Assembly (NCBI RefSeq): GCF_001625305.1
Contig: NW_017804531.1
Location: forward strand, 888,226-952,225
DNA: 64,000 nt
DNA from: Branchiostoma belcheri
Lineage: Eukaryota; Chordata; Leptocardii; Amphioxiformes; Branchiostomatidae
Direction: 5' to 3'
Position 1 is the first letter of the stretch, and each line of letters starts with the position of its first letter. The translations under genes were made by a program, and so were the position numbers. Under the pieces are notes generated by a model, which was not told where the DNA came from, did no database searches, and was given only the letters and a program-made list of their open reading frames with translations. This document shows positions 12,101 to 21,805 of the stretch, piece after piece.

Positions 12101-15100
12101 TTGAATTTGTGGCAACTTGAAGAGTGTGTCAATGTGGCTATTTGTTTGAATGATGGCTATGTAATAATGTAGCTGTAGCATACCTAAAGTGAAAAATGGG
12201 GAATATAAAATGTATACTACCGGTAGTATTTGGGAATTGGGGAAAGATAAAAGAAGAAATAAAATATCTGTAAAAGTAGTTAATTCTTTTGCCAATAACT
12301 TTTACACATTCCTGGAAATTTGTCTAAAGCATATATTTAGGATATTGTAAATTTCAAGCTCTAAATAACTTCCATATCAGCCAGACACAATAGAATGCCC
12401 AGCCCAGTGGTAAGCTGTGTGCCCTGAACTAAGAACAATGGGATCTGAACAGAGCACCCTGATTTAAACCACTCTTTGGAACTTTGAAAGATGAATAAAA
12501 GTGAAACCAGTTGGATGGGAGTCTTGTCAACGGACAGTTTGTTGTTCATACAGTAAAGATGTGTATCTTGCAAAATAATACGAATAATTGTAAAGGGATG
12601 TAAGAGAAGTTGCTCATGTACATGTAGTAATGGTCCTTTCAGTTCAATAAGTGTCTAATATAATGTCTTATATCTATTTTGTAACTTAACTTAATGGATT
12701 GCTTACTACATGGCTGTATGGCAGGTGGTCTCAAATTTTTATTTTTATTTTTTTTTCGCCCGCCCGCTCCATTTTTTTTCTAGAAAAATCCGTTAACCAA
12801 GAAATTAAATTGGTGTGGCCTAAGCCTACATGTACAATGTATATCTATTGATCATTGTCACCAGTACTGCTGACAGTGACAGCCACCCACATGTTCAGAA
12901 TATATTATATTGCATGACTCTGCATGTTCTGATGTTGCTGAGTTGTATTCCAGTGAGGCTACTTGTATTGGAACATTATCACATGAAGTCAGCTTCTCTG
13001 GGTGCCATCCGATTTGTAACGGCAACCCCGAAAAAGTCGGATGGCACCCAGGCTAGAAGTCAGCACCTGATCCACTGTCGACTAAAATGTGTCATTTCTA
13101 TCTGCCACAATAGAATCCTAGCCAGTATTTTACAGCTTCACAATCAGTAGCACATGTAAGTGTAAAATTATCTATAAATTATTGTGATGAATGACCAACT
13201 GTAATCTTCAGTAGCTTAATAGCAATAGTAATTCTTGTTCCGCTTGATAACAGCATACTTAAGTAATCTTTTCAAACTTTTATGTATGCATAAGCAGAAT
13301 ATTAAAGCTTTAGGATAAGCCTCTTGTTGCCATCAATCATTTATTGAGTAAATCCTATTACACACTGCAACATACTTAACACTTTGCAGAGGCTGACCTT
13401 AACAGTAAATAATGTCAAATTACCAACATGCAGACCATGCATTGTAGCCTGGAATTCTGTGTCTTCAGGGCTGTGCTTGGACTTTCCGAAGCGAACTAGT
13501 AGAGCACAACATTAGGCTTAACTTAGTACAAGCCTTTATCCCCTACCAGGAGCATGAAACTGTTCTCTTAGTCTTAGTGCGGACCAACTCCCCTAGCATA
13601 CATTCTATATCATCTGTCCATTTGTACTCTTTCCAGTCGCTTCCTAAAGCCCGGTAGAGGCTAATAATAATATAATATGCCTTAGGTTTACACAAATGTA
13701 GTTTTCATCCTTTTGCTTCCTTGGAATCAAGGGAGGAGGTTTTGTTTTTTTACTAATTTTCAGTGCTCACAAGATGATGGGGGCTGAAGTTTGCTGGACT
13801 GTATCAAATTGTCATGAAAGCTCAAACACTTGTGAAACACTCACTCAAACAGACATTGATTAATACTATTTATTTTCTTTGCCACAAGTACAGCTAGAAC
13901 TGTATACAACTGATAAAAACAAGAGATAACAAGATAAATATGGAAAGAAAACCATCAGTATTGCATAAGAACATTCCTGTGTCTGATGCAAGAGAACTGT
14001 GTATATTACCGTAAACAAAACTGTTATTGTTAGCTTGATGTTTCTGACTTAGGCCACACCAATTTAATTTCTTGGTTAACGGATTTTTCTACAAAAATAA
14101 TGGAGCGGGCGGGCGAAAAAATTAAAAAAAATAAAAACAGGCCTAGGCATCCTATTATGGCCCAAAATGGTACGATAGGAGCCATAAAGTCAACACACCA
14201 GGCTGGTTCAAAATTTAAACAATGAATTTTGAACTTTTAATTGTAGCACTGCATTGAAAGATGGAATGACTGTAACAAGTAGTAAGAAAAGGACTGTTTT
14301 CAACTGTTTAGGGCAAAATATGAGCATTTTGCAGTTGATTCTGAATTTTTATTTTCATTTGCAAATGAGAAAAAAATGAAGAGGCAAATCCGTTAACCAA
14401 GAAATTAAATTGGTGTGGCCTTAGGGAGAAGAGATGCTGCTGCAGTGAGCATTAGTTCAGTGACCGTTAGTTCATGACCGTTACTTCGTGACTGTAGTCC
14501 GTGACCGTTAGTTCAGTACCCAGAAGTGGCCCTTGTGGCTTTGCACTGAGAAAACTCGTTAAAAAAACACAAATGATAAATTGTTTATTGCAAACTCATG
14601 CCTGAGGGCTACAAATTTAAGGGACATTTGATATACATCTAAGTACTAGCAAGTAATACATAACAATAAGACACAAGAAATAAAACTGCCTAAAACTACT
14701 GGGTTAGAGTTTAGACTTCTTCTTTTATGACATCTAGAAAGACATAATAATTTGATTAATTTATATCTCTTTTTGACAAAATATTTATACTAAAACACAC
14801 AACAAAAGTTCAGCTACACTGGGGAGCTTTTGAGACGTACTCTGTCTCTTCATCAACCCGATTCAGATCTCGTCTTGGAGTTCTCTTGTCATGTGACTTG
14901 ATGGGATAATCATGTGACAAGAGACAGTCATATACAGGTTTTAGGTAGTGGCGCCCCCTGTTCTTGTTTAAGGTACTGCATTGTCTGCGGATCTGGATCG
15001 CCTTCTGGACATCGCTTGCAAATCAATCATAATCTTGATCCAGCACTTTTACTCTGTCCCAGTCTACGTTGTGTTTCTTCTTGGCGACGTACTCCTTTTT

Positions 15101-16107
15101 CTATGATGCATGGGTTTTGGTTTAAGAGAACATAAACAAAAAACAAAACAGTGACTTACCAGCAGACACTGCCTGATGATGAGAATGATGACGATGAGGG
15201 TAACGTACCCTCCCACTGCAATCACTACGATGGCTCCAGTCGGCAGCAGGGGTTCTGATACAGCAGGGGTCACAGTGGGGGACTGGAGGAACACAGTCAT
15301 TACTGTCAATACTCATTCTCTATTAAGTTGCTAAAAGGCTAGGTGTAACAGGTCGTTCAGTGTAATATGGCCAGCTGCCGCCGCACCGCGTGCCTGCGAA
15401 GCTGGCGTGTTACGCCGAAAGGCGGTTATACCAGCTATACAGATACAGAAGCTGGCGTGTTACGCCGAAGGGCGGTTATACCAGCTATACAGATACAGAA
15501 GCTGGCGTGTTACGCCGAAGGGCGGTTATATCGGCTATACAGATACAGAAGCTGGCGTGTTACGCCGAAGGGCGGTTATACCAGCTATACAGATACAGAT
15601 ACTCTCTAACTTAGTCTAAGCAGAGGTTGGTGGGGAAGATTGTGTCCTTCTAGTATCATATGTCTTGTTTAATAGTTGCAGAATTTGGAAAATATTGATC
15701 GACACACTAAAAATGTTTGGAAACCATTACCATTTTGTCTTTTACACTTCATTTAAGATGTAGGTGGTAGCAGTCAATCCATAAGCAGGGCTAGTTCAGG
15801 TGCAGGTACTACTAGTACATTTGTAGACATCAGAAATACCTGCACAGCTCCAATTCGACCCGCACTATCTATTAATTGATCATAGCCTCACCATTTATAA
15901 TAAAAGGCCGGTTTGTGTTCAATGAACATCAATCCATATCCATATGTTTAATAGGCCATAAATTTTAATAAAACCAAGCTGGCCCATTCATTCTCATAAT
16001 CCAATTCAAAACATACTTAATCCTGTTCTGAATAAATAATAATAATGACTAAAATGACAGTTTTGACGTCAAATTTGGAAGAGAATTATGACAATACTTA
16101 CCGACAT
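6070..16107 (-). CDS. cysteine-rich single-pass membrane protein gene (partial, 4 proposed exons)
   Basis: Proposed join on the minus strand: 16107-16102, 15282-15160, 6771-6610, 6147-6070; all junctions are phase 0 with GT-AG sites. The predicted product starts MS, then a Ser/Thr/Pro-rich stretch of about 15 residues, then one hydrophobic helix (residues about 18-38, from GAIVVIAVGGYV) ending RQCLL. An extremely Cys-rich tail follows, with clusters such as CGECCSGGCC, CCECW and CECCQDCTCC. With no signal peptide and a basic residue after the helix, an N-out/C-in topology with the Cys tail in the cytosol, possibly palmitoylated, is inferred. The Cys pattern loosely recalls I-mfa domains but no family is claimed. 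The 3' exons and stop codon were not found. The 8.4-kb intron between exons 2 and 3 is full of repeats and could hide exons. Exons 2-4 are well supported; exon 1 is weaker. Confidence 0.6.
6610..6771 (-). CDS. Cys-rich membrane protein, exon 3
   Basis: 54 codons from SRGVCGECCS to CPRQKG, with 12 Cys arranged as CxxCC, CC, CCxC, CC and single Cys. An acidic KDEEE stretch separates the clusters. The acceptor lies in a strong pyrimidine tract (CCTCTGCCCCCTCAG) and the donor is GGG|GTAAGA; both phase 0. An open frame that continues into the upstream intron reads only the 15-bp repeat and is not coding. Confidence 0.7.
6783..6936. repeat. 15-bp minisatellite made of AGGTCA-like half-sites
   Basis: About ten tandem copies of a 15-bp unit GGACAAAAGGTCAAA, the first four exact and later ones diverged. 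Each junction reads AGGTCAAAGGACA, which fits a direct repeat with one-base spacing (DR1) for nuclear receptors. On the minus strand the array is a pyrimidine-rich run immediately upstream of the exon 3 acceptor of the Cys-rich gene. Confidence 0.85.
7300..8165. repeat. 174-bp tandem repeat, about 2.5 copies plus a decayed copy
   Basis: Copies start at 7731, 7905 and 8079 (word AGAGTCACAAGATTTCTGGC), exactly 174 bp apart; a diverged partial copy covers about 7300-7400. Because 174 is a multiple of three, one frame stays open through the array for 177 codons. There is no recognisable protein, so the frame is taken as a by-product. Confidence 0.8.
8391..8503. repeat. long hairpin, about 50-bp arms
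   Basis: The sequence from GAAAGCAACTGGATAAAATT to 8503 folds on itself: GCAACTGGATAA..TTTGAAAC..TCAGACGTTTCAAGTAGCAT pairs with the complementary series on the right. The loop is around 8440-8452. Nothing coding. It is probably a MITE or a retroelement terminal structure. Confidence 0.75.
8504..9414. other. intronic/noncoding stretch, includes an inverted copy of a 4.8-5.2 kb repeat
   Basis: No exon recognised. The segment 8860-9050 shares, in inverted orientation, words of the repeat at about 4800-5180 (for example a CACCTGCTGCC-type word, and CTCAATTTTTTT against its complement). Within the large intron of the Cys-rich gene. Confidence 0.4.
9415..9530 (+). repeat. 50-bp minisatellite module, locus 2
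   Basis: Leader GTTAGGTGTAACAAGTCG, then the GC-rich segment CCAGCTGCCGCCGCGCCGCG, then one 50-bp unit ending TACAGATACAG. Same architecture as the 15.4-kb locus. Confidence 0.8.
10031..10152. repeat. palindromic element, about 120 bp
   Basis: The left end TACCCTGGTTACCAAACCTA is mirrored by ATAGGTTTGGCAACCAGGG on the right; internally AGTCTCTTTC pairs with GAAAGAGACT. A small MITE or hairpin in an otherwise plain intronic stretch (9531-11150) where no exon is seen. Confidence 0.7.
11154..12820. mobile_element. possible 1.67-kb non-autonomous DNA transposon with GGCCACACC ends
   Basis: The left end GGCCACACCAATTTATTTCC and right end (reverse complement GGCCACACCAATTTAATTTC) are in inverted orientation and both flanked by TAA. 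Subterminal GGTTAACGGATT is shared by both ends and by the shorter element at 14052-14420. No transposase frame inside. It could instead be two separate decayed copies. Confidence 0.45.
12992..13060. repeat. compact palindrome with GGGTGCCATCCGA ends
   Basis: CTGGGTGCCATCCGATTTGT is mirrored by GTCGGATGGCACCCAG with a short loop. Related ends occur at 39714-39800 and 62633-62764, so it belongs to a small MITE family. Confidence 0.7.
13525..13662. mobile_element. half copy of the TAGCCTCTACC MITE family
   Basis: Only the right arm is recognisable: CGGACCAACTCCCCTAGCAT, then TTTGTACTCTTTCCAGTCGC, ending CCCGGTAGAGGCTA. It matches the right halves of the elements at 21626-21805 and 34720-34905. 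Confidence 0.65.
14052..14420. mobile_element. 369-bp MITE with 38-bp inverted ends flanked by TTA
   Basis: The ends GGCCACACCAATTTAATTTC and its reverse complement are nearly perfect for about 38 bp, extending through GGTTAACGGATTT. TTA lies directly on each side, consistent with a 3-bp target duplication. Internal GAGCGGGCGGGCG is shared with the 11-12.8 kb element. No coding capacity. Confidence 0.8.
14448..14520. repeat. short tandem repeat, GTTAGTTCAGTGACC-like
   Basis: Four to five imperfect copies of a 14-17 bp unit (GTTAGTTCAGTGACC, GTTAGTTCATGACC, GTTACTTCGTGAC, GTTAGTTCAGTACC). Immediately 3' of the 369-bp MITE. Confidence 0.7.
14800..14890 (-). repeat. hammerhead-like retroelement end, locus a
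   Basis: On the minus strand TTGATGA (14850-14856) is followed by AG, a 5-bp stem GAGAC/GTCTC, then AAAAGCTCCC. This is the order of a hammerhead core (CUGANGA, stem II, GAAA) with two core substitutions. Similar motifs occur at 51.1, 56.0, 56.8 and 58.5 kb. Confidence 0.45.
15160..15282 (-). CDS. Cys-rich membrane protein, exon 2 (transmembrane exon)
   Basis: 41 codons from SPTVTPAVSE to RQCLL. A Ser/Thr/Pro-rich ectodomain stub is followed by a helix of about 21 hydrophobic residues and then a basic residue and a Cys. The minus-strand acceptor GTTCCTCCAG and donor CTG|GTAAGT are both strong and phase 0. Longer frames that run on into both introns are not used. Confidence 0.7.
15344..15601 (+). 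repeat. 50-bp minisatellite module, locus 3 (four exact-length units)
   Basis: Leader AGGTGTAACAGGTCGTTCAG and GC-rich segment, then units at 15399, 15449, 15499 and 15549, each 50 bp, beginning AAGCTGGCGTGTTACGCCGA. As 50 is not a multiple of three and the unit lacks stops, all three plus-strand frames stay open; these are not genes. It lies in intron 1 of the Cys-rich gene. Confidence 0.95.
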
Positions 16108-16215
16108 GACGTTGTTCTATCTGCACTTTTGGCACAGTCTGTTTCAAAAATCATTTCAACAACCCCGCCAAAATTTCAAATATTGTTATGGACGCCATTT
16201 TGAATCGTAAACCAA
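16102..16215 (-). CDS. Cys-rich membrane protein, proposed exon 1 (mostly 5' UTR)
   Basis: A minus-strand ATG TCG at 16107-16102 is followed directly by a consensus donor GTAAGT and joins in phase 0 to the membrane exon, giving an N-terminus MSSPT. The start has G at -3. The rest is inferred 5' leader holding a 15-residue upstream frame (16199-16152). The transcript start is unknown. Alternatively translation starts in another, unseen exon. Confidence 0.4.
16188..16206 (-). promoter_or_regulatory. YY1-like motif at the start of an upstream ORF
   Basis: The minus strand reads CAAAATGGCGTCC, close to the YY1 site that often lies just downstream of transcription starts in animals. The ATG in it opens a 15-residue upstream frame ending at 16152, before the proposed main start. 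This suggests that the promoter of the Cys-rich gene is near 16.2 kb. Confidence 0.35.
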
Positions 16216-17354
16216 CATATTATACCCCCAAAGTTAGCCTAAAATTACATGTTCCTCACAGATTTTCTCACATAATAGTCTTACATTCACATAGAATCAG
16301 GCAATATCAAACTTCTCCTTGAAAATAACCAGAAAGGAAGACAAAATGGTCGATTTTTCCGACACACGACACGAAGCTTGTTGTCAGGAATGCTATGCCA
16401 AGTGACCTGGATTGACCTCCACCGCATCATACCAAAGAGGTTCAAATCTTACTGCAAAAACGTTTTGAGCGAAGAAAATGAAATCAGAGCATCTATTTCT
16501 TCCACAAATAATACAAACATATTCAAATATGTTCTAGAAATAGTCGGTTTTTCGTTTTACGTCATAAAATGTTCTGTGTAGTATTTTATTTGTAAAAGTT
16601 CGTAAATGGTACTCTGCGTTTGCGTGCTATCGTCGCCGGTGAACTACCTGTCGTGAGGCCTATTCACACACCTTTTCCTGTATTCCCTACCTATTGTATT
16701 TTTGTCGTGGTCACACTGACATGCTGAAAATGTATTCTGTCCCCAAATTACTACATTAACCTTGGTAAAAACCGTATTCTTGGCGTTTTCTGAGCGAACA
16801 AAATCATAGGTCACAGGCCAAGGCTTCCGAGGCACCTGTTCTGTTGACTTCGACCTTAAGGTAGGATATTTCTTTTCCCATACTGAAGTGGTTAATATCA
16901 ATGTAACAGAGAATATTAGAAACAACTGTTTATAAGTCTGCTTAGCAAATTGTTAGAATTCAATATCTCCTTTGTTTTGTTTTTACTGTTGATTTTATTT
17001 CTTTTGGATGAAATTGGTAAGGATTTTAAATTTCTGTGCCGTTTCTCAAGTTTCAAAGTCCATTTTGACATTTAACCTAGTGAACCCGGCTACTGTCTAG
17101 CTATTCTACGTGCTTCATCATCTACATCAGCGACATGGCTGTATACACAACTTAAGAGCCATATTAAATAACCGTTGTCAAGGTTACAAACCGGATTATG
17201 CGCGAATTCAACAGGTTCATTAAATATTAAGGTCTTTATATCATTCCACAATCGCAAAGTACAAGGTGGCTATTGTACTCTTGTTTGTCGTTACAGAGTT
17301 TTGCTTTTGTTCATACATGTGAATTGAAGCATGACTCAGGGCCTAACTATACTA
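16216..17354. other. upstream flank, nothing recognised
   Basis: Region 5' of the Cys-rich gene, with several CpGs near 16.2-16.7 kb. Short open frames on both strands have no recognisable product and no convincing splice context. Confidence 0.35.
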
Positions 17355-17495
17355 GAGTTATAGTCTCCACCAGACTCCTTTGCAGGCTTAATAAATAGTA
17401 GCCTCTACCAGGCACCACGGATCGCTGGAAAAATAGTAGAAATTGGCCAAAATAAAGGGATAGTATACCAGAGAAGATTTGGAGCTTCTATGGCC
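17355..17495. mobile_element. MITE remnants abutting the assembly gap
   Basis: TAGTCTCCACCAGACTCCTT and a second left end TAGCCTCTACCAGGC lie side by side and match the left arms of the elements at 52.0 and 21.6 kb. The sequence runs into the gap at 17496, so the right ends are lost. Confidence 0.6.
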
Positions 17496-18003
17496 NNNNN
17501 NNNNNNNNNNNNNNNNNNNNNNNNNNNNNNNNNNNNNNNNNNNNNNNNNNNNNNNNNNNNNNNNNNNNNNNNNNNNNNNNNNNNNNNNNNNNNNNNNNNN
17601 NNNNNNNNNNNNNNNNNNNNNNNNNNNNNNNNNNNNNNNNNNNNNNNNNNNNNNNNNNNNNNNNNNNNNNNNNNNNNNNNNNNNNNNNNNNNNNNNNNNN
17701 NNNNNNNNNNNNNNNNNNNNNNNNNNNNNNNNNNNNNNNNNNNNNNNNNNNNNNNNNNNNNNNNNNNNNNNNNNNNNNNNNNNNNNNNNNNNNNNNNNNN
17801 NNNNNNNNNNNNNNNNNNNNNNNNNNNNNNNNNNNNNNNNNNNNNNNNNNNNNNNNNNNNNNNNNNNNNNNNNNNNNNNNNNNNNNNNNNNNNNNNNNNN
17901 NNNNNNNNNNNNNNNNNNNNNNNNNNNNNNNNNNNNNNNNNNNNNNNNNNNNNNNNNNNNNNNNNNNNNNNNNNNNNNNNNNNNNNNNNNNNNNNNNNNN
18001 NNN
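17496..18003. other. assembly gap (508 N)
   Basis: All bases are N. The gap removes the C-terminal and 3' end of the retrotransposon and the right end of a MITE. Open frames drawn across it are meaningless. Confidence 1.
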
Positions 18004-20520
18004 TTCCTGAGTCGTTCAGTCCTACATTTAATTGGTCGATACTTGTCTCTGTTTCTGGTTGTTCTGTCGTGGTAGTCCGAACCCTTTGGTGGCAGCATTG
18101 ACGGTGTGTGGGATTCTAAATGAGTCCCGAACTTGAGACACAGCTTCTGCCGGCGGTCTGAGAGCAACGGAAGGTTTAAGTCTGTCCTGCCTTGCTCGTA
18201 GCTAGTGAAACGCCTTCCCAGTATTGTCCGAACTGCTCTCCGTTGTACAGCTTCGAGTTTGTCCGACTGTGCACAAGTGAGCCCCGGGTGCCAAACTGGC
18301 GCGCAGTATTCCAATACTGGCCGTACAAAGGACGTGTATATAGTGACGAGGTCACCGGTGGGAAGATTGAAGTGTTTGAGTTTCCGTAGGAAGAAGAGTC
18401 GACCGTTAGCCTTTCCGATCATTTTGTTAACCTGTGTCTCCCATTTCAAGTCTCTCTGCAGCCACACCCCCAGAAGACAGGTGAGTGGCACAACTTCAAG
18501 GGGGGATCCATTGATGGTGAGCGTTGGTGGTGGGGGCGGGCATTTCATGAAACAGAAAGTGATGACCTTGCACTTGTCTGGGTTCAATACCATGTGGTTG
18601 TTCCGACACCATCTAGTGAAACTGTCCAGTTCATCCTGCATAAGCGGCGGCTCGAGGTGGTGGCGGGATTCTGTCATAGACAAGTCATCCACATACTTCC
18701 AGTGATGAAGCAGTGCGTCCCTCATGGCATCATCAAACACTACGAGGAAAATTAACGGACCAAGAAGTGTTCCTTGCGGCACTGAGCAGGTCAGTACCTC
18801 CCAGTCAGATAGCTGTCCTCCATAACGAACTCTTTGCCGCCGCTGGGTTAGAAAGTCGGACACCCACTGGATTAGACTCCCCCTTACACCAAGTCGTAAC
18901 AGCTTCTGAATGGCCAACGTGTGGTCTATCCTGTCGTACGCCTTGGAGAAGTCAGTCATGACCATTGTGCAAATGTTCTTGGCCTTTTCAGATTCCCTAC
19001 AGAGAAAGTCTAACAGACTGACCAGATACATTGTTGTAGAGCGGCCTTTCAAGCAGCCAAACTGCTGTGTGTCCAGTGAGGTACGTACATCTTGTAAGAT
19101 CCATGTAGAGACGAAGGATTCAGCAACCTTGGCAAGCTGAGAAGTAAGAGAGACTGGTCTGAGCTTGTCGACTGAAGGGGGATGTGACTTGGGCAAGGGG
19201 TACAACTGTGGCATCCTTCCATGCTTGTGGGACGAAACCTTCCTTGAAGGATGCGTTCATGATGTCTGTGACCGGGTAGCTTATTTCACATGCGAATTCT
19301 TTCAAAATCCTTGCACTCAACTGATCTGGACCAGACGCCTTACCAGCTTTCAGTCTACGCAGCCGGTTGTAGGTATCCCATACGCTCACTTCGGGTGGGC
19401 CTGACTGAACGGGTCTGTATGCAGGTAACTGTTCTGGGTCCAGTGGTGGTCTTCCCTGTGCCACCTCGGCGAACTTCTTGTTGATGTGGTTTGAGATGAA
19501 CACGTTATCTGCTTCGTCGTGGCCGGGGATATTGAGTGAAAGTTCTGACTGCTGTATGTTCAACATGGTCTTTATTTCTTTGTACCAATTCGCAGGGTTT
19601 TCCACTTTAAGGTTTTGGACTCTATCCCGGTAGAAAGACCTGCGGGCTTTCTTAACTTCTCTGTTTACTTTGTTCCGCAGATACCTCCACAGGGCAGTCT
19701 TCTTTTCTGAGAATGCCTTCTGTCGTCTACGAATCATATCTTTGATATCCGGTTTCAACCAAGGTTTGTCCTTATTGTGCATTGCTATCTGTTTATTTGG
19801 GAAGAACTTGTTTATGGCGTCTTCCATGGTTGTGTAGAAGGTCGCGGCCTTGCTGGCACAGGTTTGGGAGGCGTACACGTCGTCCCAGGTTTGAGAACAT
19901 ATCCACTGGCCGAAGGCCCGGCGGTCAGAGTCACGGATAGGCCTCAATGTTTTGCGCTTGGTAAAGTTCTCTTTCCTTGTCGTCTGTGGTTCCCACAGAA
20001 CGGTGTTATGATCGCTCAACCCCAGTGGACCGAGTATTTGAGGTGTTTTGTAGTGTTTGTCAAGATTGGTAATAATCAGGTCCAGCATAGCCTGTCCTCT
20101 CGTTGGTTCTTTGATGACCTGGGACAGGTTGTTTCCATTGCAGAGTTGACTTATGTCCAGGTGGTTGAAGTCTCCCAACAGAATTATTCCAGCCTCTGGG
20201 TTACGTGTCCTGATGTCGTCTGTAACAGAGACGAGGTGGTCTAAAAGCAGGTCCTGATGAGGTGAAGATGGCGGGTTGTAGACGGCACCCACTACAACTT
20301 TGGACACCCCTCTTGGCAGGCGTTTCGGTCTGGCTGTCACCCAAACACACTCTAACTCAGAAGGAACGGTAATGTCTGGTAACAGGCCGGAAGGTATGGA
20401 GCTCTTTACATACACGGCCACCCCTCCTCAGCCACGTGAAGGGTATTGGAGAGAAAACTGGAAAATTATGGCACTGGCGTTCAAGGGATCAGTTTTGGCT
20501 ACATGTACGTAGCTAGGAGT
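18004..20520 (-). mobile_element. non-LTR retrotransposon (LINE), endonuclease and reverse transcriptase, inactive
   Basis: Two overlapping minus-strand frames. The first (20421-19120) has a Mg-dependent endonuclease C-terminal half, with YNPP, GDFN (residues 83-86) and SDH (136-138). The second (19214 down to the gap) has reverse transcriptase motifs: DFSKAYDRIDH (residues 88-98), SVPQGTLLGPL (144-154) and YVDD (174-177), then a C-terminal region ending at the gap. The RT frame is entered by a one-base insertion in a C run (19197-19200), and an in-frame TGA just upstream of 20421 interrupts a conserved SRG-GGVAVY segment. Homology-like sequence goes on to about 20520 and then stops, so the copy is 5' truncated. 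Motif style suggests the CR1/Jockey side of LINEs; the clade is not certain. Confidence 0.9.
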
Positions 20521-20566
20521 CTATGGTATGCCACAATAAGCAAAGTCAAAGACTTATTGATCCTTA

Positions 20567-20720
20567 TTATTACAGTTACAGTGTCGAGTGTAACCATGCA
20601 CATACCCTTGTATGCTTCTGGCTACATGTATATTTTGGAAATGAGACTTCAACGTATTTATTACAGTTACAGTGTCTAGTGTAACCACGTACATACACAT
20701 GTATGCTGCAGGCTGTATGA
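20567..20720. repeat. tandem duplication, about 91-bp unit
   Basis: TTATTACAGTTACAGTGT occurs at about 20568 and 20659, with similar flanks in both copies. Noncoding, between the LINE and the next minisatellite module. Confidence 0.65.
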
Positions 20721-20835
20721 ACATTGTTCTTGTTATATATATGGCAGTGGCGCAAATTGCCGACTGTTGATTGGCAGCATAGGCCCTTCCCCATTTTTAC
20801 CGGCCGGAGAACTTTATTGCAACTTAAAATCCTCC

Positions 20836-21180
20836 CTAACTACTAAAGCAACAAGGGCTAGCATATGAGTCTTTGTTACAATCGAGTAGGGCTAATCATG
20901 GTTTTCGGTAATTTTTTTCTAATGACTTTAGAGTTAGATGTTCAAGGGTAAAGTCGTTCGGTGTAATGTAGCCAGGCGCCGCCGCGCCGCGTGCCTGCGA
21001 AGCTGGTGTGTTACGCCGAAGGGCGGTTATACTGGCTATACAGATACAGAAGCTGGTGTTTTAGGCCGAAGGGCGGTTATACTGGCTATACAGATACAGA
21101 TTCAGATAACAAAGCATACCTATTTTTGCATTGTGTAAGTGATTGCATTTAATGATATATTGAAATCAAAACTATATAGG
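20836..21180 (+). repeat. dispersed repeat interrupted by 50-bp minisatellite module, locus 4
   Basis: The module (20929-21108; leader TTTAGAGTTAGATGTTCAAG, GC-rich segment, two 50-bp units) sits inside a repeat whose uninterrupted copy is at 47570-47720. The left part ends TTTTTCTAATGAC and the right part begins ATAACAAAGC, while the 47.6-kb copy reads straight through CTAATAACAAAGC. Confidence 0.75.
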
Positions 21181-21625
21181 AACAACATAAGGAAGGAAAC
21201 ATGCACGCCTTAAGAACCATACTGTACAATGAAATCTACAATATCGCCTGAATCTTTGGTCTTCTTTCAAAGCCGCCGAGTCACGGTTAGCCGGTAGACC
21301 GCTGCGTAAACACTTGTATTTCAAGTCGGTCAAAAGGTGACATGAGTCAACATCTTAGCAATATTAGCGTCAGGTTTAACAATACTGAGCGATACTGGAT
21401 CGTGCCGTACTAACATAGTCGACGTCACTGCACGAAATTCTATCTTTACGAACACTTTAAATCATGCGTAGAGGTACGTACACATGAGGGAAGAAACGGT
21501 ACCTTTACGCTTATATATAATGCTAATGACTTTTGTGCAGTGCGTGTGGTATTGTCGCGTGACCACTTCGCGATAATGAAATTGAGATAAAATCTAGCTT
21601 CTAACACACAGCGCTGGATAAGATG

Positions 21626-21805
21626 TAGCTTCTACCAGGCTTCAGGAAGCGGCTAGAAAGAGCAGAAATGGCCAAATAGACGGATGATATGCCAGGGAGA
21701 GGCAAACTGTTCTCCAAGCGCGGGCCAACTCCCCTGGCATATCATCTGTCTATTTGGCCAATTTCTACTCTTTCCGGCCGCTTCCCGAAGCCTGGTAGAG
21801 ACTCA
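21626..21805. mobile_element. palindromic MITE, TAGCCTCTACC family, full copy
   Basis: About 75-bp inverted arms: TAGCTTCTACCAGGCTTCAG..GATATGCCAGGGAG against CTCCCCTGGCATATC..GAAGCCTGGTAGAGAC. No coding capacity. Its right terminus is interrupted by the next MITE. Confidence 0.85.

Noticed and set aside
15367..15619. Three overlapping open frames with repeated SWRVTPKGGY-type peptides
   Set aside because: They are the 50-bp minisatellite read in all three frames; the unit has no stop and is not a multiple of three.
17388..18101. Open frames spanning the first run of N
   Set aside because: Translation of N is meaningless. Only the minus-strand part above 18004 is real retrotransposon sequence.
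18192..20244. Plus-strand frames of up to 166 codons over the LINE
   Set aside because: Antisense shadows of the endonuclease and reverse transcriptase.
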